In this document: one piece after another, positions 46,880 to 61,600 of the stretch | Layout of the letters: every line of letters starts with the position of its first letter | Numbering within the stretch: position 1 is the stretch's first letter | Source of the DNA: Paroedura picta | Taxonomy: Eukaryota > Chordata > Lepidosauria > Squamata > Gekkonidae | Length of the DNA stretch: 64,000 bases | NCBI RefSeq assembly: GCF_049243985.1 | Contig: NC_135376.1 | Location: forward strand, 43,443,001-43,507,000 | Direction of reading: 5' to 3' | Made by a program: the position numbers and the translations under genes | The notes under the pieces: model-generated | Database searches by the model: none | What the model saw: only the letters and a program-made list of their open reading frames with translations | What the model was told of the DNA's origin: nothing

Positions 46880-47440
46880 GCGCCCTCAAAGGAAAGCAGA
46901 AGAAGATGGTCTCAACATGGCAGCCCCTCGGCGCCGGCGGGAACCAAAAAAGGGATTTTGCCCTTCATAAACATGGCCGTATAATTGTAGGAAGCCTTCC
47001 TGCCCTTTACTAAGATGGCTGCGAAGGGAAGGGCGGGGAGGACAGCAGGAAGGTTGGGCAATGAGTGGCGGCGTTACTGCTGGTTGCCTGGGCAACAGCC
47101 AACAGAGGGAAGGGATAGACCCTGGTGGACCGCTGCTCGCGGCGACGGCCGTGGAAGGGAAGCCTGGCAGCGCTGACGGAGCGGAGAGAAAGAGAGGCGG
47201 TGGCCGATGGGGGGAGAGCGGAGGGCGCTGAGGCTGGTGGTCGCTGCTGAGACGCTCGGAAGCCAGGTGAGGGGCGCGGCTGTGGGGAAGGAGGGGGAAG
47301 GGAGGCGTGCCGCCCGGGGAGGCGCGGGGTTGGGGTCCCGCTGAAGTCACCTAGGAGGACCCGGGGGGGGGGGGAGGCAGTGGGAGATTTAGGGGAGCCT
47401 TCGGGGGGGGGGGCTGGTGTTGAGAACGGTAATTGAGAGG
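46880..47440 (+). promoter_or_regulatory. MORN4: CpG-island promoter and non-coding exon 1 of MORN4
   Basis: A CpG-rich segment lies 5.3 kb upstream of the MORN4 coding start. A strong donor, AGCCAG|GTGAGG, ends a likely first exon at 47266. Three YY1-like sites (AACATGGC at 46914, AACATGGCC at 46970, AAGATGGCTGCG at 47012) cluster just upstream. Two long G-runs follow at 47363-47374 and about 47404-47413. Confidence 0.7.
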
Positions 47441-48171
47441 AGCGCTCGTGGGCGATAGATGCGGAGGGAGCTTGGCTGGATGGGTGTGGTTTCGGGCCAC
47501 ACTTCAGGATACTGCCAGGACGTGACTCGTCAGTTGAAGAAGCCAGGTCAGAAGGAGAATTAGAGTGCTGTGAAGGTTAGAGTTTGAGGTTGGTAGTAAC
47601 TGACTATATGGGGTATGTGAGGGGCGGGGGTAAGTTGGCACTGTTAAAGGCAGCGATGTGGCAGATGGACCTGAGTCATAGACAAGTAGTACCAGCCTTG
47701 GTGCAAATAATTGATAAGACAGCTTTCCCTGCCAGCCAAAGAGCAAAATAGAGGGGTGTATGTTGTAATTTTTGCTGTCCTGGTCTGTTTGAACCTCACC
47801 AGTCTGATATCCCTGATAAAGTGGGCATGGCCAGTTCTACAAGGTGCAGTGTAGGGCAGAATTGCCCGCAAGATTAAGGACTTGCTATAAGTAGAGTTAG
47901 ATGCTTGGCAGCTGCAGTTGCTCGGCTCCACTAGTCTGTTGTGATTGTATAGTGCCTACATGAATAGGCATGTCTGCAGTGCCTTGAACCTATTGAGATC
48001 TGCTTAGGACAGCACTGTTAATCTCTTCCTCAGCCTCAGTAGTCTTTGATCCTGAATTTACCATAAGCCGCAAGGTATTTTCTTCTGTTTTGTTCTGTGT
48101 ATAGAAAAAACTAAACATGCATTTTATATGTCCAACAGTTACTTTTCCAAAGTGAAAAAAGAGCATTATAT

Positions 48172-48268
48172 CACCTTCAAGACTAACAGATATACTATCA
48201 CACGAGTTTCTAGAGTCCAGATGTCTGAAGTGGACTCTAATTCACAAAAGCATATGTCCTAATAGTTT
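48172..48268. repeat. Dispersed repeat end (same family as 41186)
   Basis: CACCTTCAAGACTAACAGAT, CTAGAGTCCAGATG and TGGACTCTAATTCACAAAAG. The two halves are partly inverted relative to each other, as at 41186. Confidence 0.5.
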
Positions 48269-49492
48269 AATTAAATATTTTTAATAACTGCAGCTGTTTG
48301 GTTTGCTGAAACAGATTTTCATGGCTACCCTCTTTGGATTTTCTTTCCTAGATGTGATTCTGCCATATAGAATGTCTCAGCCATCTATGCCAAAAAGCAT
48401 AGAGTTGAACTGTAGTAAGCTTTATACCTTGTATTTTCTCTCATGGATCCAGGCCAGGGTGGTTATGATTGCTACTAAATTTCATTATGCTGAAAGAGGA
48501 AAAAGTTACCCCAGTACAAAGAACTGATGCTGGTTTTGTGCCAGCAAGCATAACCCCTGTACTATCGGGATCTGCCAGTACTATTGGAGTGAAGTCAGTG
48601 GAATGACAAGGGAGGAAGATAACTTGTTTGATCTTATGCTTATCTGGGAATTGGTCCTACCTCCAATGATGGAATAATGTTAGGGTAGCAAGAGAGAAAG
48701 TAAAAAAAAAACATATTAGAGTCAGTTGAGAGCCACAGATTAGAGTTGATATGAGAACCACTTCCACAACCCTATCAAAAGACAGGATTCCACTAATTCA
48801 AGGATCCAATCACAATGTAATTCCAGGAATAGGGAACACAGATGCATACAGCCTGTGGCTATATCATTCTGTTCCTGCAGCTTAAGAACCATTAATATAT
48901 GGTGGAATTTTGCAGAAAGTGAGCACTTTGTACAATCAAATAAGGTTAACAATGAAATCTGTAGAACTCTGCCAGGTATCTCAGCTGCTCTGATACTGCT
49001 CAGACTACAAAGACAAACAAAGCACAGGTAAACAAGAGTATGCTTTCACATGAAGCCAGCCCATACTTCCAAATATGACCGATCCTTCCCCCTTAAGCAC
49101 CCTGAAGTCTGCAAACGACGCAAATACACATAAATGCATTTTATACCATGCAACATAGAGACCCGAGTACTTGCTTAACAATTTACCCATCTCCCTCGTA
49201 GGGGATATAAGATAAATTTGCACTGTGCTGATGAAGAAAAAGGAATGTTGGTTATAATTTGCCGCACATGCGTAACCCAGATACGTTCCCTCCATATGTT
49301 GGTGGAAGCTGTGGAAAATGCAGCCACAATTTTTGGTGAATACTGGGTAATCTAGTAGTTAGTATTGATACATTCAAGACACCATTTCTTTTTCAAGATC
49401 AGAAACAGGACTCAAGAAGGAGGGAACTCCGTACATTGGATGTGTGAATAGTGTCTCAGTGGCAATACTTTTCTCCCATCAGGAGACATAGA

Positions 49493-49905
49493 CAGAATTG
49501 TGAGGGTTCAGAGAAGAATGGCGAGAATGATCCGGGGCCTGGGGACGAAGCCCGATGAGGAAAGATTGATGGACTTGCGAATGTTCAGTCTGGAGAATAG
49601 GAGAGTGAGAAGGGACATGATTGTTGCCTTTAAGTATTTGAAAGTTTGTCATTTAGAGGAGGGCCGGGAAAGGTTCCTGTTGACAGCAGAGGAGAGGACA
49701 CGCAGTAATGGGTTTAAACTACATGGTCAATGTTATTGGCTAGATATCAGGGGAAAAAACTTTCACAGTCAGAGTAGTTCAGCAGTGGAATCGACTGCCT
49801 AAGGAGGTGGTGAGCTCCCCTTCACTGACAGTCTTCAAGTAGTGGTTGGACAGAAACTTATTCTGGATGCTATAGGCTGATCCTACATTCAGCAGGATGT
49901 CACCA
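49493..49905 (+). mobile_element. CR1 LINE fragment (3' coding end)
   Basis: Reads RVQRRMARMIRGLG, then LFSLENRRVRRDMI-like (MFSLENRRVRRDMIVAFKYL) and HSQSSSAVE. This is the C-terminal CR1 ORF2 region: R.AR.I..L, L.LEKRRLRGDLI.VFKYL. It continues into AAGGAGGTGGTGAGCTCCCC. Truncated at both ends and old. Confidence 0.85.
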
Positions 49906-50196
49906 CGGCATTTCTGACATTGCTCCATGTTGACTCTTATCTTCCCTGTATAGGGGAAGAGTATTTGTAATGCACAGCATTTCAGATTAGCAGTAGCACT
50001 TTAAGAGTGGCCATTAAGTGTTGCTGTGTTATCTCCCCCCCCATACTAGTATTGTTTTGCTTTCTACTTCTTTATTTAGTTGATTTATGGTTTACATTTA
50101 TGTAAACCACTTTGAACCCAAGAAAGATAGCACAAGCATTTTTAACACTTTGTTACTGGGAATGTATAAGAGGGAGATAGTGTTGTTGTGCCTGGG

Positions 50197-50410
50197 GTTA
50201 CCAACAGCCCTAGAGAAAAGCATCATGTCCCTTTATTTATTCACAGGATTTATATGTTGAATTTCTGCCAGATTAAACCTTTAATAGACGCTTAATGTGA
50301 AGAGATGGGCAGCTGAAGCTTTTCATGGCATGGAGGCATCTCCTTGTAAATAACATCCCATTAAGCCTCTATTAAACGGACAGGACACTTTTTGTCTTGT
50401 TGGCAGCCCT
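50197..50410. mobile_element. Short DNA element with inverted arms (MITE-like)
   Basis: The left part TTTAATAGACGCTTAATGTGA (about 50279) pairs with the right part TCCCATTAAGCCTCTATTAAA (about 50357) at about 19 of 21 positions. The ends GGTTACCAACAGCCCT and GTTGGCAGCCCT are also degenerate inverted repeats. No target duplication could be fixed. Confidence 0.55.
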
Positions 50411-50494
50411 ATTTATGCCATAGCTCTGCTGGTAAAGCATTAATCAGTTATAAGTTTGGCCTATCAGAACTTTGCTAGGAGTATTTCCCCATAC

Positions 50495-50528
50495 TGAATC
50501 ATAGAATCATAGAATAATAGAGTTGGAA
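50495..50528 (-). repeat. CR1 tail stub, reverse orientation
   Basis: TGAATCATAGAATCATAGA followed by ATAATAGAGTTGGAA. This is just the CR1 8-bp tail and a few bases of 3' end, an extremely 5'-truncated insertion. Confidence 0.75.
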
Positions 50529-52434
50529 ATCTGTTAATTTCCTATAAACATACATACAAACCAAAACTTTAAATTCTTGCCCCCGAGATATAGACTCTCC
50601 CTCCCCAAAAGAAAATCCTTCAAGTTTTCTGTGTAAGAACAAGAATTTAGCCACTTAATTTATTGAAACTGATCTTTTAATTCTTTAATAGAGGAGTGTA
50701 TGTAAGTCATAGATGTGGCTAAAAAGTTTCCTACTTTTTTCCATTGGCCATGTAGCATTTCCCAGAAATCCTGTTCTTTAACAGCCTGCAAGTTACAACT
50801 GTTCTCAGACTTTGTCAAACATCTGCAACAAGGTACTTTCAAAGTTAGGAAAGCTCTACTATCAAGAAGTCCCCTTTATATGCTCTTGTTATTCATGCTT
50901 GGCTCATGAATGACATTATCAAAGACTTGTTTATCAGCTATATTAAAGTAGCACTTGGCTACTACATAAACAACTTGGTGTTTGTTAGAGAGTCACCACA
51001 AAGGAGAATTCTGCCTCTGTATCATTCTGTAGACAGGAGCCATGTTGAAAGAAGTGAAGGAAGATCATACATTAATTTCCTTGGCACCTTTCCCGTAGGC
51101 TTTGAAACCCCACTGTGCCAAGCTTACTGTAAGCTTCTAGTTCACTGACAATGCTCCCCTGGACAGGGTAAAGACTCAGTATATACCTTTTCCTTCTAAC
51201 TTTCCTCATCTGGCCTGGCACAATGATTCCTATCTTTAAAAAAACCATGGGAATTTCTGGCCTATTCAAGTAAAGCATCAGGTGAGTGTAAAGCAGGGTA
51301 GTGTGTATGCCCAGCATCTGTTTATTATTAAGAACTAACTACATCTGTACTAAGTGACATGATCTCTATTGTTGAGTATGTGTGTTACTTTTATAGATAG
51401 GAATGACCATTTTGCAGCCTTTTGAATTCTTTGGCAGCAGAAGGGAGGCCTGAATAAGCCCCTGTGATGTGACACTCCAAGTTGTGTCCCCAGCTAATCC
51501 AGATAGGCTGCATACATGAATATTTCATTTAGGTAGAGCCCTTGGTGCTCAAGCTGCAGACACTAGCTTGATGAGATAAAAACCAACAAGTAAACGCAAC
51601 CTGAGCCGTAAGGCTTGAATTTCCCATGGTAGGTATGGATATACTCATTTATTGGAGGCATTTCACTCCTCTGTGTATCACTGGTATGGGGAAGTAGGAC
51701 ACAAAATACCTAACTCCAGGTCAGGCCTGAAAGGCAAAAAGGTGAACTGCTCTGGCTGCAGCCAAATGCTTCTATACCTTCTGAGGGTAGATCCCACATG
51801 AGAGAAAACATTGCATGGCCTGTGTTGAACGAGTTTGCTCCAGTACTATCAGGTATTTCTTCATTAGAGTGGGGGTGACAAGAGACTGTCCATTACTCTT
51901 GAGCTGCTACTTTGCAGTATGGCAATGAAAATAGCTCAAGGCTCATTCTGACTGGCCACTGATTCCATCAATGACTACTGCTGTAGAGAGCCAGTGCCAT
52001 ATAAATGAAAGCTCCAACCCTTCACTCTCTCAATGCTTGAGAGTGTCATAATCTGGCAGATACTACGCTGAGGAGCGGGAAGAACTGGGGGTTTGGGAAA
52101 TTTTCTGCTGAGGCAACACACTGCAAACTGAAATGTTTTCAAGGATAATCTGGAAGTGGGTAACATCAGAGGATGAAACATATTCTCCTATGGCCCTTTG
52201 GTAATCCAAATCCACTTCTATATTTATGTGGGTATTCTGTTGCAATTTCATGTCTTTCCATAGTTGCGGTTTAGTCCAGTCCCTACTCTGTAATCTGTAT
52301 TATCCTATATTCTTAGGCTGATTAATGTATTCTTAGCTATTAAGATTCAGGTTACTACAGTGTAACGTATTTCTGAATCTTGTTAGCAATATGTCCATGG
52401 ATGTCACACATGCATGTTTGTGGCCTTCCATTGA

Positions 52435-55158
<2,724 letters not shown>

Positions 55159-57115
55159 TGGGGCAAGCTCTAAGTAGCCCTACCCTGGGACACTCCCATG
55201 AAACTGCAAACAAAGTCCCAGGGGTTGAAAGTGCAGGAATTACAGAGACAATATCACCTCTTGAAGGTAGATGACCCCAACCCAGCTCTGCTCAGTTGGA
55301 CAGCCTGCCTAGATCGCACTCTTAAAACATCTTGGCCCTCATAGTGTGCATTGGTGCCAAATTTCTGTTATGAATCCCCCTTCCAGACAAGCATCTGTCA
55401 CTCGGGAGGCAGTGACTTTCCCTTTGTTGGGAGCATTCTCCTTTGAAGGTCTGCTGGTGGTGAATTCCCACAGCTGTGATGGGCACAGTGAGAGTTGCTA
55501 GTATTTGTATCCTCCCAAAAAACTGGTGATGGAGAAGTGACATTAATGTACATTATGGGAATGCATAAGGTTCGTTTACATCTTTCCTCACTTTGGGACC
55601 GGTGCAGCTGGGAGGTTGTGACTTAGCTGTACTGGTCTTTAATGGTCAGAGTTGCAACCTGTATTTCCTGCAGCATCCATTCCCTTCCTAGGCCCTCTGG
55701 GTCTCACCTTCTCTTTTCCCCACTCCATGAGGCTAAATCTGTGTCAAAAACAAAGAAATGCAAAATGGTAAGTTGATCTGTAGAGTAGAATTCTGGACCT
55801 TCTGAATGTGCCTTTCCCCCAGCCTTGGAGATCAGCACAGGGAATGAAACCAGAGCTACGCTGCTTGCCCATGTTGTTGCCCAGTGTATCTGGGAGTTCT
55901 TTCCATTGTTGTAGGTTTCTTCTGCTTCTGCTATATCCTCTTAATGTGAGCCCTTTCACTGTGAGTATTTGGGTTGCTCCCTGGGTTAACAACAGCCTTT
56001 CCTCATGTAGGGAACTTGACCTGGGGGGAGCCTAGAAGGAAGGGATCAGTTTCGCCTCCAGCGCTGTTGCATGGCATCCATGCACTGTAGTGCTTCACAG
56101 GCAGGGCTGTGTGTATTCTGCACTTGAAAAAAAATTAAAATTCTAACCAGGAATGCTGTATTCAGTAAATGGCATTGATTATATTTAATAACAAGTGTGC
56201 ATAAAGCTGTTTATTTTGCACAAGTGCTGCTTTTGTAGTTATAGGAAAAGGCAGAGTTTGGTAGAAAATCAGAGCCTAACTGCCTGATGTCTGGTACAGC
56301 CCTTCCATTCCTCTTTATCTGATTTCTCAGAGTCTACTAGCTTTTTAACTTTGAACGGCTGGAATTTTGCTTTAAAAATAACCAGAGTTGAGATCCTCAA
56401 AATACTGACTTTGATTACCAACCCATGGCCCTGTACATCTCCAGCCTAAGCAGTTACTATTCCTCTTTTGCCCACGGGGCCTAATGTGATTATCATTCCC
56501 AGATATACAGTGAAATCCTAAGCAGCATTACACTTGTCTAAGACTATTAACTTCAGTGGACTTTAAAAGTTGTAACTCTGCTTAAGATTGTATTCCCCCC
56601 CTCCCCACACACACACCCCTTTAAAACATTTTGGTGAATAAGGTAGGCAAATATTGAAACCTAGATGGACAACTTACAATAATGTACAGCTTGAAGATTG
56701 CAGGCCTCCCCTAAGTCATAAGTGCAAGCTTCTGGTAGAATCTTAATTAGAAATGCAGGCTGATTGGAAATTCAGGATTGGAGTAATAGACAGGGAAAAT
56801 TAGTTGTTGGGGCGGGACATCAAGTAAGACAGAAAGTTAATGGTGGAGGGCGGGGGAGAGTTGGGCTTGAATGGTCTTTGAAGAACTACTCTGTTTCTGT
56901 GCGCACTAGAATCAATCATGGGATTGTCTTGAGACTTGGGGGTGTTCTTAGCCAAGCATTGACCCGCATGGTGTGTGTCCCTAAGTGCCATGCTGGAGCC
57001 TGTGTGACCAGCCCACCTCCACACTGAATGTCTGCGTGTCAATGCCACCCTCGTGCCTTTCTGTCTCTGCCCATGTATGGGCCTTGGCCAAATAAAGAAT
57101 TGCTGGATTTTTTTT
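55159..57115 (+). other. MORN4: Probable MORN4 3' UTR
   Basis: About 1.95 kb from the stop to the AATAAA at 57091, without exons or strong repeats. An earlier ATTAAA (about 56133) could give a shorter form. Length is inferred only from the signals. Confidence 0.5.
57091..57096 (+). terminator. MORN4: Polyadenylation signal, probably MORN4
   Basis: AATAAAGAATTG is followed within 20-60 nt by T-rich and GT-rich sequence (TTTTTTTTGCC, TGTTGCAAGTGGTGGG), a good cleavage context. It is the strongest plus-strand signal after MORN4. Confidence 0.55.
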
Positions 57116-57889
57116 GCCTCTATGTCTTTTTCCTGTTGCAAGTGGTGGGAAGAGGTTGTGGAACAGCAAGGGGAAGATACATTCAAAGTAAATGTACACT
57201 ACAAGTGCACAACTCATACAAGGTTGCATACAAAAGCTGCTGCCGTTAAAAATTGTGAGCAGTCTTTTTTATGCATATGTAATGTGATGAATACTAATAT
57301 CTGTCTTTCCCCAACCCTGGGAGACTCACCTATGAAGCATGTGTTAGATTATGGAAAAAGAAAACCTGATTTCTCTAAATAATACTTAGTGTTTATGTAA
57401 TGTATTGAATTTCAGAAGCACTTCCCATAGACTCTGTAATCCTAAAAATCTAAATGAATGTTGAGTTTGGGTTTTGCCTTCATAATAATGTAGATAACTG
57501 GGCATCAGTTTAGTTTGGTAGATGGCATCAAGACACAAAGATACATGGTTACGCACTGCTTTTCTGCTGCCATGGATCACCTGTCATAAACATAGTGATG
57601 CTGGAATTAAAATAATGCAGAAACAACTTTTCCAGGCAATGTTCTGCTTCTTTACTTTAATGTACATCTCTGTCCTGTATTAATCTAACCAAGCCCTCCC
57701 CCTTCTTCGCTCTGATGAAAGTACCATTATCAATAGAATGGGTAGACCACAAAATAATTTTTTATTTGGAAAAAAAAGATTTGTTCGTAAGACTCGTTCC
57801 TAGTCCATAATAGCTGCCTGTCTCATTGGGGGCTGGGGACAATAAAGGGTCAGTCTCATAAAGCAGTATTGGGTATGCTATTGAGCTGC

Positions 57890-57895
57890 TTTATT
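57890..57895 (-). terminator. HOGA1: Candidate polyadenylation signal of HOGA1
   Basis: AATAAA on the minus strand lies about 770 bp beyond the HOGA1 stop codon. The hAT-like element at 58075-58389 would then lie within the 3' UTR. Tentative. Confidence 0.4.
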
Positions 57896-58074
57896 GTTAA
57901 GGGTGCTGACCAGCCAGTCCTCTGCCTTCATTAAGTACCATGGCCCCATTGCAACCATTAGGACGGTAGGATCACAGCCCCTATAAAAACGAAACCTGAA
58001 TGGAACTTTGACTGATGAAGTACATTTTGTGGACAAGACTAGGAGAAAACTAGCAGATAATAATCACCATAGAG

Positions 58075-58389
58075 CAGGCTTTCTCAACCAGGGTTTTGTG
58101 AAACCCTAAAGTTTCTAGAAAGGCTTTTCCAAATGGGTGGGAGTTATAATTTTAAATATATTTTTAAAAATTTGTTAAACATTTATTGAGTGATGTGATC
58201 ATATAGGGTTTATGTCAACCTGCCACCCCATCCCAAAATGGCCAATGATGGGCCTGGATAGGGTAGGAAGAGAGGGGCACAGCTTTGCTTCCCGACCATA
58301 TTCTGAATAATCATGCCACTTCTGAGATTTCTTAAAGCCTGAAGATTGTTTTAGGGGTTTCTCAACGGTAAAATTGTTGAGAAAGGCTG
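58075..58389 (+). mobile_element. hAT-like MITE with 8-bp target duplication, 3' of HOGA1
   Basis: A 315-bp element whose ends CAGGCTTTCTCAACCAGGG and GTTGAGAAAGGCTG are inverted repeats. Flanks CCATAGAG (58067-58074) and CCACAGAG (58390-58397) agree at 7 of 8. The interior (GGTGGGAGTTATAATTTTAA, GGCCAATGATGGGCCTGG) is familiar from a large reptile hAT MITE family. It lies 3' of the HOGA1 stop. Confidence 0.9.
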
Positions 58390-58662
58390 CCACAGAGTGT
58401 ATGCAAGAAGCCTGTAGCAAGGAATAAAGCCAATCTGAGGAAGATCCATGAGAAGCAGCATGTGAATCTCTGTTGAAACTTCCTCTGTTTTACTGCTTGT
58501 GTAGCATTTGGTCTTTCAGACACACTAGTGAATACATTGTGGGTTGAATGAGCTGTATTTTCAAAATTTGCAAGGAGTGTGTGTAAGCTGATGCCTGATT
58601 TAATTGTAAAAACCATATAGACCATCTCAGGATCCCAGTCATTGCATGGAGTAGCTTTGCCT

Positions 58663-61600
58663 TCACAGCCAGCCATTAGAACTGAAATCCTGGTGCAGCT
58701 CTGTCACTTGTGCTTTGCTTAATGGGAGCAAGGGGGCACGACAGGGACCCCCATAGTAACCAAACCATTCCATAGCCTGCTTGAGACCTGGGATTCCAAA
58801 TTTGCTGGTCACCTGTGGGAACAGGAAATGTGAGGATCTGAAAACTGTTGCAAGACTAACAATCGAAAGGAGGTGTGCATGAATTCCCTTTTCATGCAAG
58901 TACTATACCATTCTAAGCTAACAGAATTTGGAAGTAACTGAAGCAGTCAAACTGTGCACCGTCTTCAAAATATCTGTTGTCACAGAATGTGGAGCATAAA
59001 AGGTGGGTACTAGGATCCAGCAGTTTCAATTGGTCCCTTGCTAAATTTTGATAGTGATGAGGTGCTTCATACTCTACTAACATACTTTTTGAGAACAATA
59101 TGTCACCAAGTTTGCCACGAATACACATGATCTAGGATTATTTTTACTAGAATAATATTCTGGATTAGGCCAATGTCTTTCTGACCATGTTGCTCAGTTC
59201 TGACAGGCACCCTATAGAGACCCTGGCAGAATGTGCTTTTATTTCTTTTGCCCGATACCATTTAACTATAGATGTCAAGACTTGAAATGGGGACCTTAGA
59301 TATAGAAAGTACGTGTTTTTCTACTGAGCCAATTCCATCCTTGTTGTGGAATAAGGAATAAAGTTTTGGTTTTGTAACTATTAAAATGAAGATGGAATAC
59401 CATGGCAAAAAATAAGTGTCCACATTTGCAAAAATTGAAAAAATGATAGAACAAACCAGATTTTTTACAAAGACCCTCAAAATATGGACAAAGCCACCCA
59501 GAAGTATCTTCTGAGTCACATAATTCAATGGGGATAAAGTTCTTAACTGTTGAAGGTGAATCAAGGGATCACCCACCCACCTCTAGGCAATTGCCTGGTC
59601 ATGCCACTGATCTGGTTGCAGGTGCATGGCATGCCTAGTTCACAGGAGATGTTATTCCAAGTGCATGGAAGGGTAATACAGGGCTCCTTGTCCTCGTTTC
59701 AGTTTCTAAAAACACTCATTGCCCACAGAAGCCCTTCCTGTAGTTTGGCAACACAGTTGTGTTCACCTTGCATCACCCCTTTCCCCTCCACCTCCAGTAT
59801 TCCGGCTCTTACTGCTAGATTTGGCTCAATGAGTTGGTGCTGCAATTCACGGGCCTTGTCCCAACTTCCAGTATGGCAGAGACTCTCAAGTTCACAAAGA
59901 GATGTACCAAGCACATTGGCAAGGGCACAGATTCCTCCAACAACACCTGGAACAGATCCAATAAAAGAGAACATCAATTCATTGGAAACACATCTTTGTA
60001 CCTAGCCCCCTGCCCCAGAAAAAAACACCCCAAGTCCCAGCATTCTGACTCAACTGCCTTCAAACCAGTGCTACATTATGGAAGGGATGTTACAGGGAGG
60101 AAATTTTGTCTTGCCTCATTCAAAAATTCCAACAGATTATCATTCCTTCCTGGTAGTCCATCAACATTCTGCAGGACAGCCTCTTCAGAGATGAATTTCC
60201 GCATGTCACTTACCTACAATGTAACTGGCCAGCAGAAAACCAGCTGATCCTGCCAGTACCTGGAAGTCTTCATGCTGAGTCTTATGGACAAGCAGACCCA
60301 AGCGGGTAATCTGTTGGAAAAATGGGGGGAAATTTTGAGATAGTGAGGGAGCGATCACTGGGATGCAAATCTTCAGCAGTATGCCAGGAGCTTAGACAAA
60401 GCACTGAATATAAAGACATCTGTTTTGACTAGCATGAGCATTGGACTGATATAGTAGAAACAATTATATTATATTGCCTGGTGCTCCCTTCTTTGTATGG
60501 GGGTTGCTTTTTCAGTTTCTCAGGGTCCCCGCCCCCGCCCTATAGTATACTAGGCTAGATGAAGAGTGCTTGCACTCGAAAGCTCACGCCCTGAATACAT
60601 CTTTGTTGGTCTTAAAGGTGCTACTGGACTCTGATTTTATTGTGCTACTTCAGACCAACACGGTTACCCATTTGAATCTAAGCTAGTTCCCATCCATGGT
60701 GGGGGTGGGAGTCAAGCTCTTTGGGCCAGACTGAATATGATGGTATCCTCATGGCCATCTCGAGGACACCGCCACCATTCTTCCATCACGAGGACACCAA
60801 CACCATTTTAAGTGATTTAAAAATGCTGTGAGGGCCCAATTGCTCCCCTACACACAGACATACCCCTTATCAAGTGTCCGGATGGCTTCACCCCCTGTCG
60901 TTTCAGCACTTTAAAAAGCACTGTCCTGCAGGCCCAATCAAGATCAAATCCTTGGGAACTTTAAAATCACTTTTTTAAATGATAGCTTCCTCCTAGTAGC
61001 CCCAGGATACCATCATGTCTCATTTGGCCCGCTGATTCTTTTAGTGTCACTTAACTGGCCTAAATGTGACTGCATTAGATAATATCAACCATGAAGAAAG
61101 GATGGGGTGGGGTAATGGCCCACAATCCCAAGCACAGAGTGGCCTAGGGTCACACAGTGATGGCCTATTGGTGATGCTTAGCTTGGTGAGTTCCTGGATA
61201 AGATACCATCTGGGAACCAAACATAAGCAGCAGTGTTCTTCCAGTAAGAAGACAGGAAGTGCATAATCAATGCTTTTAATGGGAAGAGGCACTGGAAAGG
61301 CTACAGCTCACAGTCTGGGCTGGGGAGAGTCTACAGACTTGTAGTCAACAACGAGACTCAAGGGAGATAAAGCACCAAGTGTCATCTTATAATAACACAA
61401 GTGCTACACCTAGAGGGCGGGAAGCTGCCATCTGACTGTATCTTAAAAGTCCCTTAGGGGCATCTTGAAATTGTTACTTCAAAGTTAATATCTGAACACC
61501 TGAGGTGAAGGAGAAATCAGCTGCAAACCATTTACTTACTTAAGATAACACGAGCTCCATCTGTCATCTCTCAGATGCTGGCAGGTCCTCAAACCAGGAT

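Noticed and set aside
46886-47350. 154-codon minus-strand frame in the MORN4 CpG island
   Set aside because: Low-complexity Pro/Ser-rich reading of GC-rich DNA, antisense to the likely non-coding exon 1.
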